A stretch of 64,000 bases of DNA from Nepenthes gracilis (lineage: Eukaryota; Streptophyta; Magnoliopsida; Caryophyllales; Nepenthaceae), in contig BSYO01000026.1 in the NCBI GenBank assembly GCA_033239525.1, positions 1,922,001 to 1,986,000 on the forward strand, written 5' to 3'. This document shows positions 1 through 9,924 of this stretch, one piece after another. A program made the translations under genes and the position numbers. Numbering within the stretch: the first letter of the stretch is position 1; each line of letters begins with the position of its first letter. A model generated the notes under the pieces. The model worked only from the letters and a program-made list of their open reading frames with translations, did not search any database and was not told the DNA's origin.

Positions 1-149
1 GGGCAATGGCAAGGGTTTTAATAGTCCTGAATATTGCTTCGTTTTACTTTTGTTCCTCTTAGATACATCCCAACAAGCAACGGTTCCTCCACGTTTTTAA
101 TGAGTCTATGCCTAAAAGAAAAAATTTTTAGTTCTTCTATTAGTAGCTG

Positions 150-870
150 CCAGTCAAGAAAGTCCACCAAAATAAGACTCATGGACCTTTGCAAAGTCTT
201 CCCTTGTATCTGAGTAGGCCTGTGGAATAAGTGTGCAAGGGTTGTGAAGCCGGCTCTAGTAAAATGCTAGCAATGATCTCTTTATCTTAATCATCTCCTT
301 CATAGCTCAGCTTGAGTTCATGCATCCTTGTAGGAGTAACTACTGTCACAGCAACACTCACAATCTGCTGTTCTTCTTCATATCTCCTTGAAAGAGCATC
401 TACCACCATAATCTCTTTCCCTTTTCTATTCTGTGATGTAACTCAGGCCAAGCAATTTAGTTAAACTTTTCTGTTGCAGAATTATAGCATTCCTGTGTTC
501 CAGCAGGTGCCTATGGCTCTCATGATCAGTTTTGATGATAAACTGTTTTTCTTGCAAATAATGCCTCCACATTTTTTTATAGCCATAATGATTGCAAGTA
601 ATCCCATCTCATAGATGGATTGTTCCCTGTTTTTCACCCCAAAAGATTTTCTAAGATAAGCTGTTGTTCTCCTCCATCACTGTCATGAAAGCATCTGTCT
701 CTATAGCAAATGGAAGAGAGAAATCTGCTAAAGCCAAAACAGGTGCCTTGTCGTGACTACCTTCAACTTTTGAGGTGCCATTTCTGCCTCATAATTCCAC
801 TCAAAGGAATTCTTCTTCAATAATTCTATCAAAGGCTTGCAAATCACTCAAATGTGTTTTTATTTTTTTT
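150..870 (-). pseudogene. Ty3/gypsy reverse transcriptase/RNase H to integrase-linker relic
   Basis: Read on the minus strand this stretch encodes broken pieces of a Ty3/gypsy polyprotein. The order is the end of reverse transcriptase into RNase H (a segment like LALADFSLPFAIETDA near 690-760), the RNase H core (WRHYLQEKQFIIKTDHES near 510-575), and then the linker before integrase (ending in a YKGRL-like motif near 190-210). Frames change several times and stops occur, so it is not functional. The motif order is that of plant Ty3/gypsy pol. It ends near 870, where the next pol fragment is on the opposite strand, so the two are not one intact element. Confidence 0.75.
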
Positions 871-904
871 CAAATAAGATTCCTTTTGATATTATAATAG
901 ATTA

Positions 905-1525
905 ACAATCACTTCTTCCATACATCATGGCCGAGCCATAATAAGGAAAGTGTTCTCGTGCTTACTATTTTGCTTAGGAGTGGAAGCAAAATATGGAGAT
1001 TGCCAAAGCCTATTGGAGAAAGCATCTTATCAAATGAAGAAGTGGGCAGGTTAAATAGGCAGCCTTTATAATTCAAGGTAGAAGATCTTGTGCTCATGAA
1101 ACTTCTCCAGGAGCTAATGCGGTTTTTTTGAAGAAAATACAAGCGTCTCCTACAGAAGTATGAAGGCCCTATCCAAACCATTGCTCGTGTTGGAAAGGCA
1201 TTATACAAGATAGATCTTCTAAAATGAATGAAGGTCCACCCCACCTTTCATGTAAGTTGTTTGAAACTATATTACCCTGACATGGAAGATCCCTCATTCA
1301 ACTAGTCACAGCATTCCAACCAGCATTAAAAGTTGAAGAAATCATTATTGAATGAGAGGTGACTACGTTGTTCGAGAAAAAGAAAAGAAAGTGCTCATGA
1401 AGTAGGAGAGATCAACATAAGAAACAAATTGGGAACTTATTGAAGATCTGAGATTGAAAATAAAAAGGGTCAAAGTTATCTTGAAGATCAAGTCAACGAG
1501 GATGTTGATAGCTTAGTAGATAAAT
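905..1525 (+). pseudogene. Chromovirus-like integrase C-terminus and chromodomain relic
   Basis: Plus-strand frames give the C-terminal part of a Ty3/gypsy integrase. MKKWA near 1037 matches the region before the GPF/Y module, KYEGPIQTIARVGKALYKID (1150-1215) is that module, and HPTFHVSCLKLYYPD follows at 1240-1285. A decayed chromodomain-like tail containing WELIEDL lies near 1430-1450. This order is characteristic of plant chromoviruses of the Tekay/Galadriel type. Multiple frameshifts and stops show that it is dead. A likely LTR follows immediately. Confidence 0.75.
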
Positions 1526-1527
1526 GA

Positions 1528-2386
1528 TGTTAAAATCCAAATCGAGTTATATAAATTTTTATATAATTTTTTCGTATCTTTGAATTTTTCTAGAAATTTA
1601 GATAAATTTAGTTTAAATTTTAATATTTTAAAAAAATTAGATACCCCATTGTGAAAGTCGGGGCTTTTCAATACACACTAGCGCTAGACGCTGAAAGGCC
1701 CATAAACTTTTTATAGGAGAATGAATTCTTGAAAATTTTTTCCATATTTGATTATTGTCTTATTATTATTAATTAACTGTTTGTGTTGTTGCATTTTTAA
1801 CTTGTGATTTCCTTACATTTGACAAATTTGGCACTTGCATAGTTTTTGCGTTGCGTCTTGAGATCAACCTTGACGCTTAAGAGTGCTTGTGGGTTAACTT
1901 GGCTGGCGTCTATTTTCATGGGAAAACGGACACGCTGCACGGTTTTGTGGGTATAAAAGTTGGACTGTGACACTTAGCATAAACTGTTCTTGTCATTCAC
2001 CTGCTGAAGAAGCGAACTCTCCTTCTAATCTGACCATGGTTGTTGGATTAACTGCTTGCTCACGGCAGGAGACTTAAGCTCCTAGTGCTATTGTCACCTG
2101 ATTGCTAGTGTTATCAATGATAGTTACAGCTGAATTCAGTAGCCTATAATAGTCTCATGATCTCTCCTTCAATAAACACGTGCACTTCATAACATTAGAT
2201 TTGGTTTTCTTGTGTGCAGTGTTCTGAAATATCTTAGAAGTGAGTTCATTGATATATTCATTGATACAAAATTATAGTACCTGTCTTCAGTTTGGAGGGT
2301 AGAATATATTCATTGATATTGTCATCGGTGCTTGCTACAGTTGCTGTTCTGTATGTTTTCCTTGTTGGATTTCAAACCCATCAACA
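1528..2386 (+). repeat. Probable 3' LTR of the chromovirus relic
   Basis: The segment starts TGTTAAAATCC directly after the decayed polyprotein end and can be closed at CCCATCAACA. It holds LTR-like signals in order: a TATA box (TATAAAAG) at about 1952 and a poly(A)-like AATAAA near 2170. The left boundary is fairly good because it abuts pol. The right boundary is inferred from the CAACA end alone. No partner LTR is present in the window. Confidence 0.4.
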
Positions 2387-3064
2387 AAATTATAGTTGCC
2401 CCATTATTCTTTCCTTGTACTTGATTTTGAAGAGAAACTGATAATGATTCACCACCTTGAACTGATTTATATTTAATGTACATACGGGGTTCAGTTTGGT
2501 TTACTAGTTAGTAATTACTTATCCTCTTCACCCGGCTATTGTCCTGCAGTTTGGAAGTTCTTGGGAAAATAGAAAATAGTCTCTTCTTGCTAAAAGGGCC
2601 CTGAAATTCTGAGTGCGTTTGAATAGGAAGCATGGTAAATTAAATTTACTAACTCATAGAAAGAGGATAATGCAGACTAACATTCTAATCAACCCACATC
2701 AACATTCACTGATTTATGAAAGGGAAAACAAAGACAATAGTTCTGGGGTTAACAGGGAATAGAAGATAATAATAATTGAAGATTAACATTTTCTTATATT
2801 GTTGGGTAGGTGCCATCATGGAGGTGATTTGTGTGTGATGATCTGAGAGAGGCTTCTTTTACATTGTCTCGTCACTATTCACTGGTCAAGGTATGGTGTT
2901 GGTAGATTCGGTTCTTGGCTGCAATGTTCTGAAATATCTTAGAATGACTGAGTTCCAAATGTATTCTTAGAGCCACAGATGGAAAAACTTGAATTCAGGA
3001 TGCAATGGTACATGCATTTTCTTGTTTCATGTATAACTTCAGATATGTGGTTGGCTGTTACATT
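2387..3064. other. Spacer with a diverged direct repeat
   Basis: No coding region is evident. The 20-mer TGTTCTGAAATATCTTAGAA at 2220-2239, inside the preceding LTR-like unit, recurs at 2925-2944 with similar flanks. This suggests a local duplication of about 700 bp offset. It may be upstream or intronic sequence of the zinc-finger locus. Confidence 0.4.
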
Positions 3065-3358
3065 GGTTAAGTTCCTGTGTTAAGTTTGGAAGGTAGAAAA
3101 TCTTTCAATCCATGCTTTGTGCTTTGGGTCACACACAAGGTATTGCCCTGGTGAGACTGAGAGACTTGGTGGAGGTTGGAGGTCATAAAGAGGGAGGGCT
3201 AGACATACATAGGTTAAGTTCCTGTGTTTAGTTTGGAAGGTAGAAAATATTTCAATCCATGCTTTGTGCTTTGGGTCATACACGAGGTACTGCCCTGGTG
3301 AGACTGTGAGACTTGGTGGAGGTTGGAGGTCGTAAAGAGGGAGGGTTAGACCTACATA
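3065..3358 (+). repeat. 147-bp tandem duplication
   Basis: Two adjacent units, 3065-3211 and 3212-3358, match over almost their full length. Both begin GGTTAAGTTCCTGTGTT and end with a purine-rich stretch followed by a TACATAG G. There are only a few substitutions and little length change. The end of the second unit resembles a 3' splice site and lies directly before an open coding-like stretch. Confidence 0.85.
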
Positions 3359-3361
3359 GGC

Positions 3362-3916
3362 TTGGAGGGAGTGAGAGATAGTGAAGATGCTTTGATTCCT
3401 TCTTCACAAAAGGGTTTGATGGCCTTCATCCAACGTTTGATGGATGTCCCCAAATTGAAGCTAACTGCTGATTTGGATTCTTTCTTATGTGGACAAAGTG
3501 CTTTCTATCTCAGTTCACCTTCCTGGGGCTCCAAGTCTGATGTTGGAGGTAATGGTGATTATGTGGAGGGTAGTAATTTTGGGAGTGGTGATGCTCTTTA
3601 CATCGAAAATCTACTGTCTCAGTCTGAATGTGTTGATAAACCTTCTTTGGAAGTTGTTCTGCCTTTGCGGCATCCCCTGTTATGTGCTATAGGGTTGAAT
3701 GGTGAGCCCAAAAGGCAAGTGTTCCTTGTCATTAATCCTGTCATTCTGTGTGTCTGGAAAAGCTGGACGGTTCTGGATGTGATTTGGGTAGGACTTTGGA
3801 ATAGGGGCAAGCCAAATAAAATATCTATGAGAAAATGTGAGTTAGTTGTAGTTAGAGGAAAGAAAGAAAAAGACTTACATATGAAAGCTTGGATTGATGT
3901 GATAAAAAGTATTTGA
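3362..3916 (+). CDS. Possible upstream exon, unknown protein
   Basis: An open plus-strand frame of about 184 codons begins just after a stop at 3347-3349 and a possible acceptor (CTACATAG) at about 3359. No family was recognised. The first two thirds look protein-like, for example KLKLTADLDSFLCGQSAFYL and a later VVLPLRHPLLCAIGLNG. A plausible donor (GTGAGC) follows at about 3698. The frame after that is probably intron read through, because the homologous second copy near 15.65 kb begins about there and keeps no open frame. The stretch could be an upstream exon of the zinc-finger gene about 1.6 kb downstream, or part of a separate decayed gene. The first codon of the open frame is not ATG; the first internal ATG gives MAFIQRL. 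Confidence 0.35.
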   Translation: MEGVRDSEDALIPSSQKGLMAFIQRLMDVPKLKLTADLDSFLCGQSAFYLSSPSWGSKSDVGGNGDYVEGSNFGSGDALYIENLLSQSECVDKPSLEVVLPLRHPLLCAIGLNGEPKRQVFLVINPVILCVWKSWTVLDVIWVGLWNRGKPNKISMRKCELVVVRGKKEKDLHMKAWIDVIKSI

Positions 3917-5490
3917 AATAGCTTCTAATCTCAGATAATATCCTACTTAATCAGGTAGAATGGTGTAAACGGATCCTTATAGTCAACCCCATTTAGTGGA
4001 CTTAAAACTTTATTGTTGATGTATGCTTCAGTTAAGTTGATATCATTCTTGATCTATGAGAGTCCAATGAGATTGATTCTTGAAGAAATTTGTACGGGTT
4101 GTATTTCAAGAAATGTCAAGCTTAATAAGCTTCTAGGCCTTCCTCAGCAATGAGGATTGGACAATAAAGCTGTTTAAGGACATGGGGGCTGTGAAGCTGG
4201 AGAATCTCAGATCTTCTAATCGTAGGAACAAGGCTTCTATTAATAAGAGATAGGATAGGGAGCCTGATGTACACCTTCTAGTGGGGTTTTTCTTGCTTTT
4301 TTGTTTCCTTTGGTTTTTGTATTTTATTGTTTGGGGCATTGGTATTTTGTACTTGAGTAGCACCTCTTTGATGCCTTATTATTACTTTTCCTTCTTTACT
4401 GATAAAAAAAATGAAAATAAAAGAATTGAGATGAATGCCTGACTATTAGTTATTGCTGATCCCCCAAAAAAAAAAAAAAAAAAAAAAAAAAAAGAAGAAT
4501 TGAGTTGAATGGAAGAAAAGAACTGAAACAGCCTTACTCCACTTGATGGCTTGATGATGTTTTAGTTGATTATAGGCAAAGGATTAAGTGCTCACGAACG
4601 TATAATTGTTGTTATCCATTTGCACAGTGCTATAGGAATTGTTTTATTAGTTACTTGTATCATCATTTTTATGTGACAGTTCAATTATGTTTCTTGTGAA
4701 ACCTCATTGTTTGCTCAAAGTGCATCTTAGTACAATGGTATAATTTGCTCTATTGTGATCTGGAGGCCTCAGGCATGAAAGTAGCCTCTTTGTAATTTAG
4801 GGGTATGACTCTGTAGATCTGACCATCCCATAATCTTACAATATGGGAGCCTCGTGTACTAATCTGTCTTTTAGATAAAGTTGGCAAGAGATAGAGTATT
4901 TGTGTAATTGTAAGATTGCTTTATTCAGACCTAAATAGAGCCTTCATGTAATGATAAGGTTGTTTTATTTTGTTCGAAAGATCAGAGGTTCAAACTTGGA
5001 AATGATCTTTAATTAAGCGTAATGTCATACACCCTATTTCCAGACTATACGATGTGGGAACCTCATGTGTTGTATGGCATTTGAAGTTGAGGGATCGGGG
5101 ACTTGTACTTGAGAACTATTGATCTCAGTGCTTCAACCTTAACCAACTTGGTTAACTCCTCATCGGCTTCTAAAACATATTCTTCAGTCTGTTCCTGAAT
5201 CTAGTCGGTGTCCTTGTTACTGATATATCAGATGTGTTTGAGCTTCATGACTGTAGGTCACGCAGGAAGGATACAGGCAGCAATGCCGTTTGATTTCTTA
5301 TGTTCTGTGTATTTATTATTGCAGATGAGGCCTGATACGAGCCTGTCTGGTTTAAAGCGTAAAGCCCCAACACCTCCAACTTCTATTGATGTTGAGCTCC
5401 CTTCAACTGTCATTAAGAAGAAACCCAAAGAGGAGTGGAGTTGTACTCTGTGTCATGTGACTGCTATATGTGAGAGAAGCTTAAATGAAC
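3700..5490 (+). repeat. Segmental duplication, copy 1
   Basis: This segment recurs in the same order and strand at about 15645-17456. Matching landmarks are the stretch around GATGTGATTTGGGT (3775 and 15708), GAGAGTCCAATGAGATTGAT (4057 and 15991), ATAAAGCTGTTTAAGGACA (4162 and 16104), and the start of the zinc-finger exon (5325 and about 17280). Copy 1 has a 28-base A run at 4466-4493 that is absent from copy 2. Copy 1 also has extra sequence between about 4600 and 5200. Confidence 0.85.
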
Positions 5491-7313
5491 ACTTACAAGG
5501 CAAAAGACACAAGGCTAAGGCGGCAGGATTGGTTGCCCAGACGACCAGTCACAGCACTAGTCCATCACTGAAGAAGAGTGCTCCAAGTAGTGCTGCTAGT
5601 CCTATCGAGGCCAGCCCATCAACTGTCTCCATGGAGAAACCCAAAGTGGAGTTGAGCTGTGCTGTGTGTCATGCAAGTGCTGTGTGTGAGAGAAGGTTTA
5701 ATGAACACATAGAGGGGAAAAAGAACAAGGCCAAGGCAGCATCATTGGTTGCTCAGAGAATAGGTCTTGGCACTGGCCCATTGCCGAAGAAGACTGCTTC
5801 AAGTACTGCTGCCATTGCTGTTGATGCCCCATCAACCGTATCTAGGGAGAAACCTAAGGAGGAGTTGAGTTGTGCTCTTTGTCACGTAACTGCCATGTGT
5901 GAGAGAACATTAAATGAACACTTGGAGGGGAAAAAGCACAAGACCAAGGCAGCAGGAATGATTGCTAAGAGAACAGGCCTCACTAGTAGTCCATTGCCGA
6001 AGAAGATTTCTCCAAGTAGTGCTGCCATTGGTGTTGAGGCTGGCCCATCAACTGTCTCTAAAAAGAAGCCCAAAGAGCAGTTGAGTTGTGCTTCTTGTCA
6101 TGTGAATGGTTTGTGTGAGAGAAGGTTAAATGAACACTTAGAGGGGACAAAGCACAAGATGAATGCAGCAGCATTGGTTGGTCCAAGAACATGCCTCCGA
6201 ACTGGCCCATTGCTGAAGAAGACTGCTCCTCCGAGTACTGCTGCCATTGATGTCGAGGGCCCATCAACCACCTGTAATGAGAAACCCAAAGAGCAGTTGA
6301 GTTGTGCTTTGTGTCATGTAAATGGTTTGTGTGAGAGAAGATTAAATGAACACTTAGAGGGGAAAAAGCACAAGGCCAAGACTGCAGCATTGGTTACTCT
6401 GAGACCAGGCCTCGGCACTTGCCCATTGCTGACGAAGACTGCTCCAAGCAGTGCTGCTATTGCTGTTGACACATCATCAACCGTCTCTAAGGAGAAACCC
6501 AAAGAGGAGTTGAATTGTGCTGTGTGTCATGTAACTGCTTTGTCTGAGAGAAGCTTAAATGAACACTTAGAGGGGAAAAAGCACAAGGCCAAGGCTGCAG
6601 CATTGGCTGCTCAGAGAAGAGGCCTCAGCACTAACCTATTGCCAAAGAAGACTGCTCCAAGTAGTACTGGCATTTCTGCCAAGGCCCCATCAACTGTCTA
6701 TACGGAGAAACCCAAAGGGGAGTTCACTTGTGCTCTGTGTCATGTAACTGCTGTGTGTAAGAGAAACTTGAATGAACACTTACAGGGGAAAAAGCACAAG
6801 GCCAAAGCTCGGAGAAATTGCTTCAACACTAGCCCATTGCCAAAGAGGAGTGTCCCAACTATTGATAGCACCTCAAGTTTGAAGCTGACTGTGCAAGCAA
6901 ATGTGGGATCATCCGAAACAAAGGGTGATGACAGTATTTCAGAGCAAGAAAAGCAGACTGATATCGAGAAATCAAGTGTCAAATTTGGCACAAAACTGTT
7001 GCAGAAGACAAAAAAAGATGTTCTACCTAAAGAAAAAGGAGAGTTTCAGTACTGGTGTGCAATGTGTGAGGTTGGAACTCATTGTGGGAAAGTGATGAAT
7101 GATCATAAGAGAGGGACGAAGCACTTAATGAAACTGGTTAGGCAGCTTGAAAAGACTCCTGCTGCTACTTCTGCTGGTACAAACTCCGTAGAGTTGCTGA
7201 TCAAATGTGTGGAGAAAGTGCTCAGAGTGGCGGCTAATGACACTCAGGATGTTGATGGCGAAATGAAAGAGATGAATGTCAACGGCATCATAGTTGGGGA
7301 GATGGAAATTTAA
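5325..7313 (+). CDS. Tandem U1-type zinc-finger protein (main exon)
   Basis: Encodes about 662 residues in one uninterrupted exon. Seven near-identical modules each carry a C-x2-C-x12-H-x5-H finger, the U1/matrin-type fold usually linked to double-stranded or structured RNA binding; a typical unit reads CALCHVTAMCERTLNEH then GKKHK. First cysteine codons lie at 5442, 5658, 5871, 6087, 6303, 6516 and 6729, so the period alternates 213 and 216 bp. An eighth, divergent finger (first Cys at 7056) lies near the C-terminus after an acidic, lysine-rich linker. In module 2 the last histidine is asparagine (KKNK), so that finger is probably impaired. Linkers are rich in Ser, Pro, Ala and Lys. I start the exon at 5325 because TTTATTATTGCAG precedes ATG there like a 3' splice site; the frame is open upstream to 5208 without a better start. 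Earlier exons are likely. Function in RNA binding is inferred from the family. Confidence 0.85.
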   Translation: MRPDTSLSGLKRKAPTPPTSIDVELPSTVIKKKPKEEWSCTLCHVTAICERSLNEHLQGKRHKAKAAGLVAQTTSHSTSPSLKKSAPSSAASPIEASPSTVSMEKPKVELSCAVCHASAVCERRFNEHIEGKKNKAKAASLVAQRIGLGTGPLPKKTASSTAAIAVDAPSTVSREKPKEELSCALCHVTAMCERTLNEHLEGKKHKTKAAGMIAKRTGLTSSPLPKKISPSSAAIGVEAGPSTVSKKKPKEQLSCASCHVNGLCERRLNEHLEGTKHKMNAAALVGPRTCLRTGPLLKKTAPPSTAAIDVEGPSTTCNEKPKEQLSCALCHVNGLCERRLNEHLEGKKHKAKTAALVTLRPGLGTCPLLTKTAPSSAAIAVDTSSTVSKEKPKEELNCAVCHVTALSERSLNEHLEGKKHKAKAAALAAQRRGLSTNLLPKKTAPSSTGISAKAPSTVYTEKPKGEFTCALCHVTAVCKRNLNEHLQGKKHKAKARRNCFNTSPLPKRSVPTIDSTSSLKLTVQANVGSSETKGDDSISEQEKQTDIEKSSVKFGTKLLQKTKKDVLPKEKGEFQYWCAMCEVGTHCGKVMNDHKRGTKHLMKLVRQLEKTPAATSAGTNSVELLIKCVEKVLRVAANDTQDVDGEMKEMNVNGIIVGEMEI

Positions 7314-8443
7314 AATAAAGGGGAAAAGATTGTTGGTGATGTCGTCGGAGCAGACGGCAATGAGGTCTCAGATGGATGGTGATGTTGCAGGAGAGAAAGA
7401 AAATGGAAAGTAAAGAAGAAAGTGTCGACGTTGATGGACACATAATAATACGAAGAGATTCTTGCATGGATGAAAATATCAGTATCATATCAATTGAGGC
7501 CTTATCAAACGACGCGTATTGGTATCACATGTATCAGTCGCATAATTATTTTTCCAAAGCAGAAAAATCAACTGGGAGATATCAGTTGATATATTTGCCA
7601 CATATTACGAATATTGTTATCAATAACTCATCCCGATATATATTGGTGGATGTTTTGTGCAACAACCAAATGACAAAGCCTTATATTCGATTAAGTAATA
7701 TCGGTTATATAAATTTGTTTTTATATATCAACCTGTATTTTATTCCATTGGCTCTTTGCTGGTTGTGGCGTTGATTACCAATCAACTACTGAGATCATGG
7801 AGAATGAATGCTTGAACTACAGAATTTGTTGGTGCCATTTTCATCACTAATGTAGCTAGTGTAATTTAATATGTTATAGTTTTAATAGTCTAAATTATGA
7901 GGATGAAATTATTATAGGTGCATAAGAGAGGATTATAAAAATAAGAGAATGGTAACAAAGCTATTATCTTCCCTCATCTCTTTCCATGCGGTTAACTGTG
8001 CATGACTAATTAGGCTGCTATGCTCTTTTTAATGGCTTTTGGGGTGAGTGGCTGTTTTCCCCCTAAAAAGTGATTTAAGAAAAAAAAAAATCTTAAATTT
8101 ATAGTTTTTTTTTTTTTTTAAATGCTTTATGTTGTTTTTAAAAAGAGAGGTATTAGATAATTTTTTTTTTAATTTTTTAAAAAATATTATTAATAATGTG
8201 ATATCTTATTTATAGGACACATATATAAATAATTGATAGGCATTACATTATCCAAAATTTTTTAATAGAGGTTAAAGTGTATGCTATAAACATTTCTCTT
8301 TTAGAAAAGCTTTGAATCTTGAGCTTGTTAAAAAATTGGACTAATTTATAGAAAAACTTATTAATATTTGATGCAGTGGTGCGGTGACAATGGTAAATGG
8401 CTGCGTTGACCACCATAGCGCCTGTTTTTCAATGGAAAATGTC
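7314..8443. other. 3' flank of the zinc-finger gene and AT-rich spacer
   Basis: After the TAA at 7311 the same frame stays open for about 25 codons (to a TGA near 7380) with protein-like composition. An open stretch at 7376-7774 lacks recognisable features and is probably 3' UTR. From about 8030 the DNA is AT-rich, with poly-A and poly-T runs and a hairpin-like segment near 8150-8290. No further gene is seen. Confidence 0.4.
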
Positions 8444-9112
8444 TAATGTGTATCTTAAATTTGGATTTGAAGTTAGAGTTTTTGGATTATGTTCTCGAAT
8501 ATTATAATTCGGATCATGTGCACTACAAATCTAAATGAGAGTTCAAAGAAACACGATTAGTTTTTCAATTTATTCTTCGACGCTTAAATCTATAATTAAA
8601 TTTAATTAATGAGATATAGAAAGAGTGATAAAAATCAGAGAATTAGAGGATTAGGTTCCCAAAAGATTTTGTGGGAAAGAGGTGCTCTAAAGAGTAAGCT
8701 ACTAACTTCTTTGATATGTAGGCATAAGTGCTCTATTTTTCAGGTGCTAAGATCCAAATATCTTAATATGCTCGTATTGTGTTAATAGGCTTCAAATTTA
8801 TAGTGTTAAACCTATTATTCTAGGCAGCTAGTGCTCGTTTTCCTCAAGGAATTTCTAACATTCTCTCGAAGGGGAGTTTCTGACAGTTCTTTTGAAAAGG
8901 AGTCACTAACTATTCTTTATGAGAAAGTTATCTACTGTTTGTCTTCAAGGGAAGCTGCTATTGTTCTAATTGGTTGCCAAAGTGAACTGTCAATACGAGC
9001 ATTCATGATTGTGAGTCTTGGAGAACTGCTCCTGACTTGGGATCATAGATTGTCTAGCTCACTGATAAATATTCTCAGGGGATTCAGAAATTTGCTAAAA
9101 AATTGAGGGTCG
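8444..9112 (-). repeat. 3' LTR of element 1, with 26-bp minisatellite
   Basis: Similar to about 12060-12430 in the right LTR over the segment containing GAGAAAGTTATC and the 26-bp tandem units. Units lie at about 8841, 8866, 8892, 8918 and 8944 and share an AAGG-AGTTTCT-AC-ATTCTT-like pattern. The start TAATGTGTATCTT corresponds to TGATGTGTGTC in element 2. The right end is truncated compared with other family C LTRs and abuts RNase H. Confidence 0.6.
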
Positions 9113-9321
9113 ACTGTCTAAGCATGGCGAACACTGAAACCAAAGTTGTCTTCTCCCTTAAAGTGTACTGTATCTTAGGATCAGTAAACACCTTGCTGAC
9201 AAAATATGTTGGCCTCTGACCCTTTAACTCTTCCTTGAGTGAAATGACACTAAAATTCCTGTTTGATATTCCCAAGTACAGGATTTCACCCTCCTTAGAT
9301 AAGTCAAAAGGGGTGGATGTA
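9113..9321 (-). pseudogene. RNase H fragment of element 1
   Basis: Minus-strand translation gives KEGEILYLGISNRNFSV and RPTYFVSKVFTDPKIQYTL. This is the start of a Tat-type Ty3/gypsy RNase H with its usual YYVSK motif. It continues, beyond the inserted solo LTR at 9322-9919, the reverse-transcriptase end at 9925-10060. Confidence 0.8.
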
Positions 9322-9919
9322 TGTAACAAAGAAAGGAATTCTTTACTAGGGTTTTATAAGAAAAGGGAAATTGAGAATTAGAAGAATGAGGGAGAACATG
9401 AGGAGAAGAAAGGCAAAAAGTAAAGGGAGAACTCAGGCTACTGATTCCAAAGAAGCATACAGGTTGCAATTGCAGATTGAACATCCATTTTTTTTCATTC
9501 TGTATTGTAGCTGCCTTTACACTAGCTAGTGTACAAACTACACTGAATATTTGCCACACAGGCACTGACTTGTACATATGTTTACAGAATTTGGGGCCTA
9601 ACTATTTGTCTATTTCAAAGAACTGCTAATCTGTTACAAATGGTTCTTTCTTAGAAAATCTGTTGAGCTGTTCCATATGCTGACTTGCTGATTCTGATTT
9701 CTGCATGCTTTATTACTTCCTCTGCTTGCTTGTTGGTTGCCTCACGTTGTGATTGATTTTATTGAATCACTATCTTCTATGATGATCTGTTGCTAGCTGA
9801 GCTGATAGCTGTTTTGTGCTGTTGATATGCTTACTTGCATTGCTTATGTTGTTTGACCGAGTGTGATTCCTCCTGAGCGGCCTCTTGCCCTAAGTATCTG
9901 TCCACCTGATTATGCAACA
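9322..9919. mobile_element. Solo LTR inside element 1
   Basis: Starts TGTAACAAAG and ends TATGCAACA. It is flanked by a perfect 5-bp target duplication, ATGTA, at 9317-9321 and 9920-9924. It separates two halves of one polyprotein, which confirms the boundaries independently. The 598 bp hold a GA-rich stretch near 9370-9420 and no coding region. Confidence 0.85.
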
Positions 9920-9924
9920 ATGTA

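Noticed and set aside
909..1244. Minus-strand open frame of 111 codons
   Set aside because: The plus strand gives clear integrase motifs over the same bases, so the antisense frame is a shadow.
3080..3283. Minus-strand open frame containing a repeated peptide
   Set aside because: The peptide repeat simply reflects the 147-bp tandem DNA duplication.
5882..6991. Several open frames antisense to the zinc-finger exon
   Set aside because: They repeat with the same 213-216 bp period as the sense modules and are mirror images of the repeat, not independent genes.
7376..7774. Open frame of 132 codons after the zinc-finger gene
   Set aside because: Late codons are AT-driven and no domain is recognisable. 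It is more likely 3' UTR and spacer.
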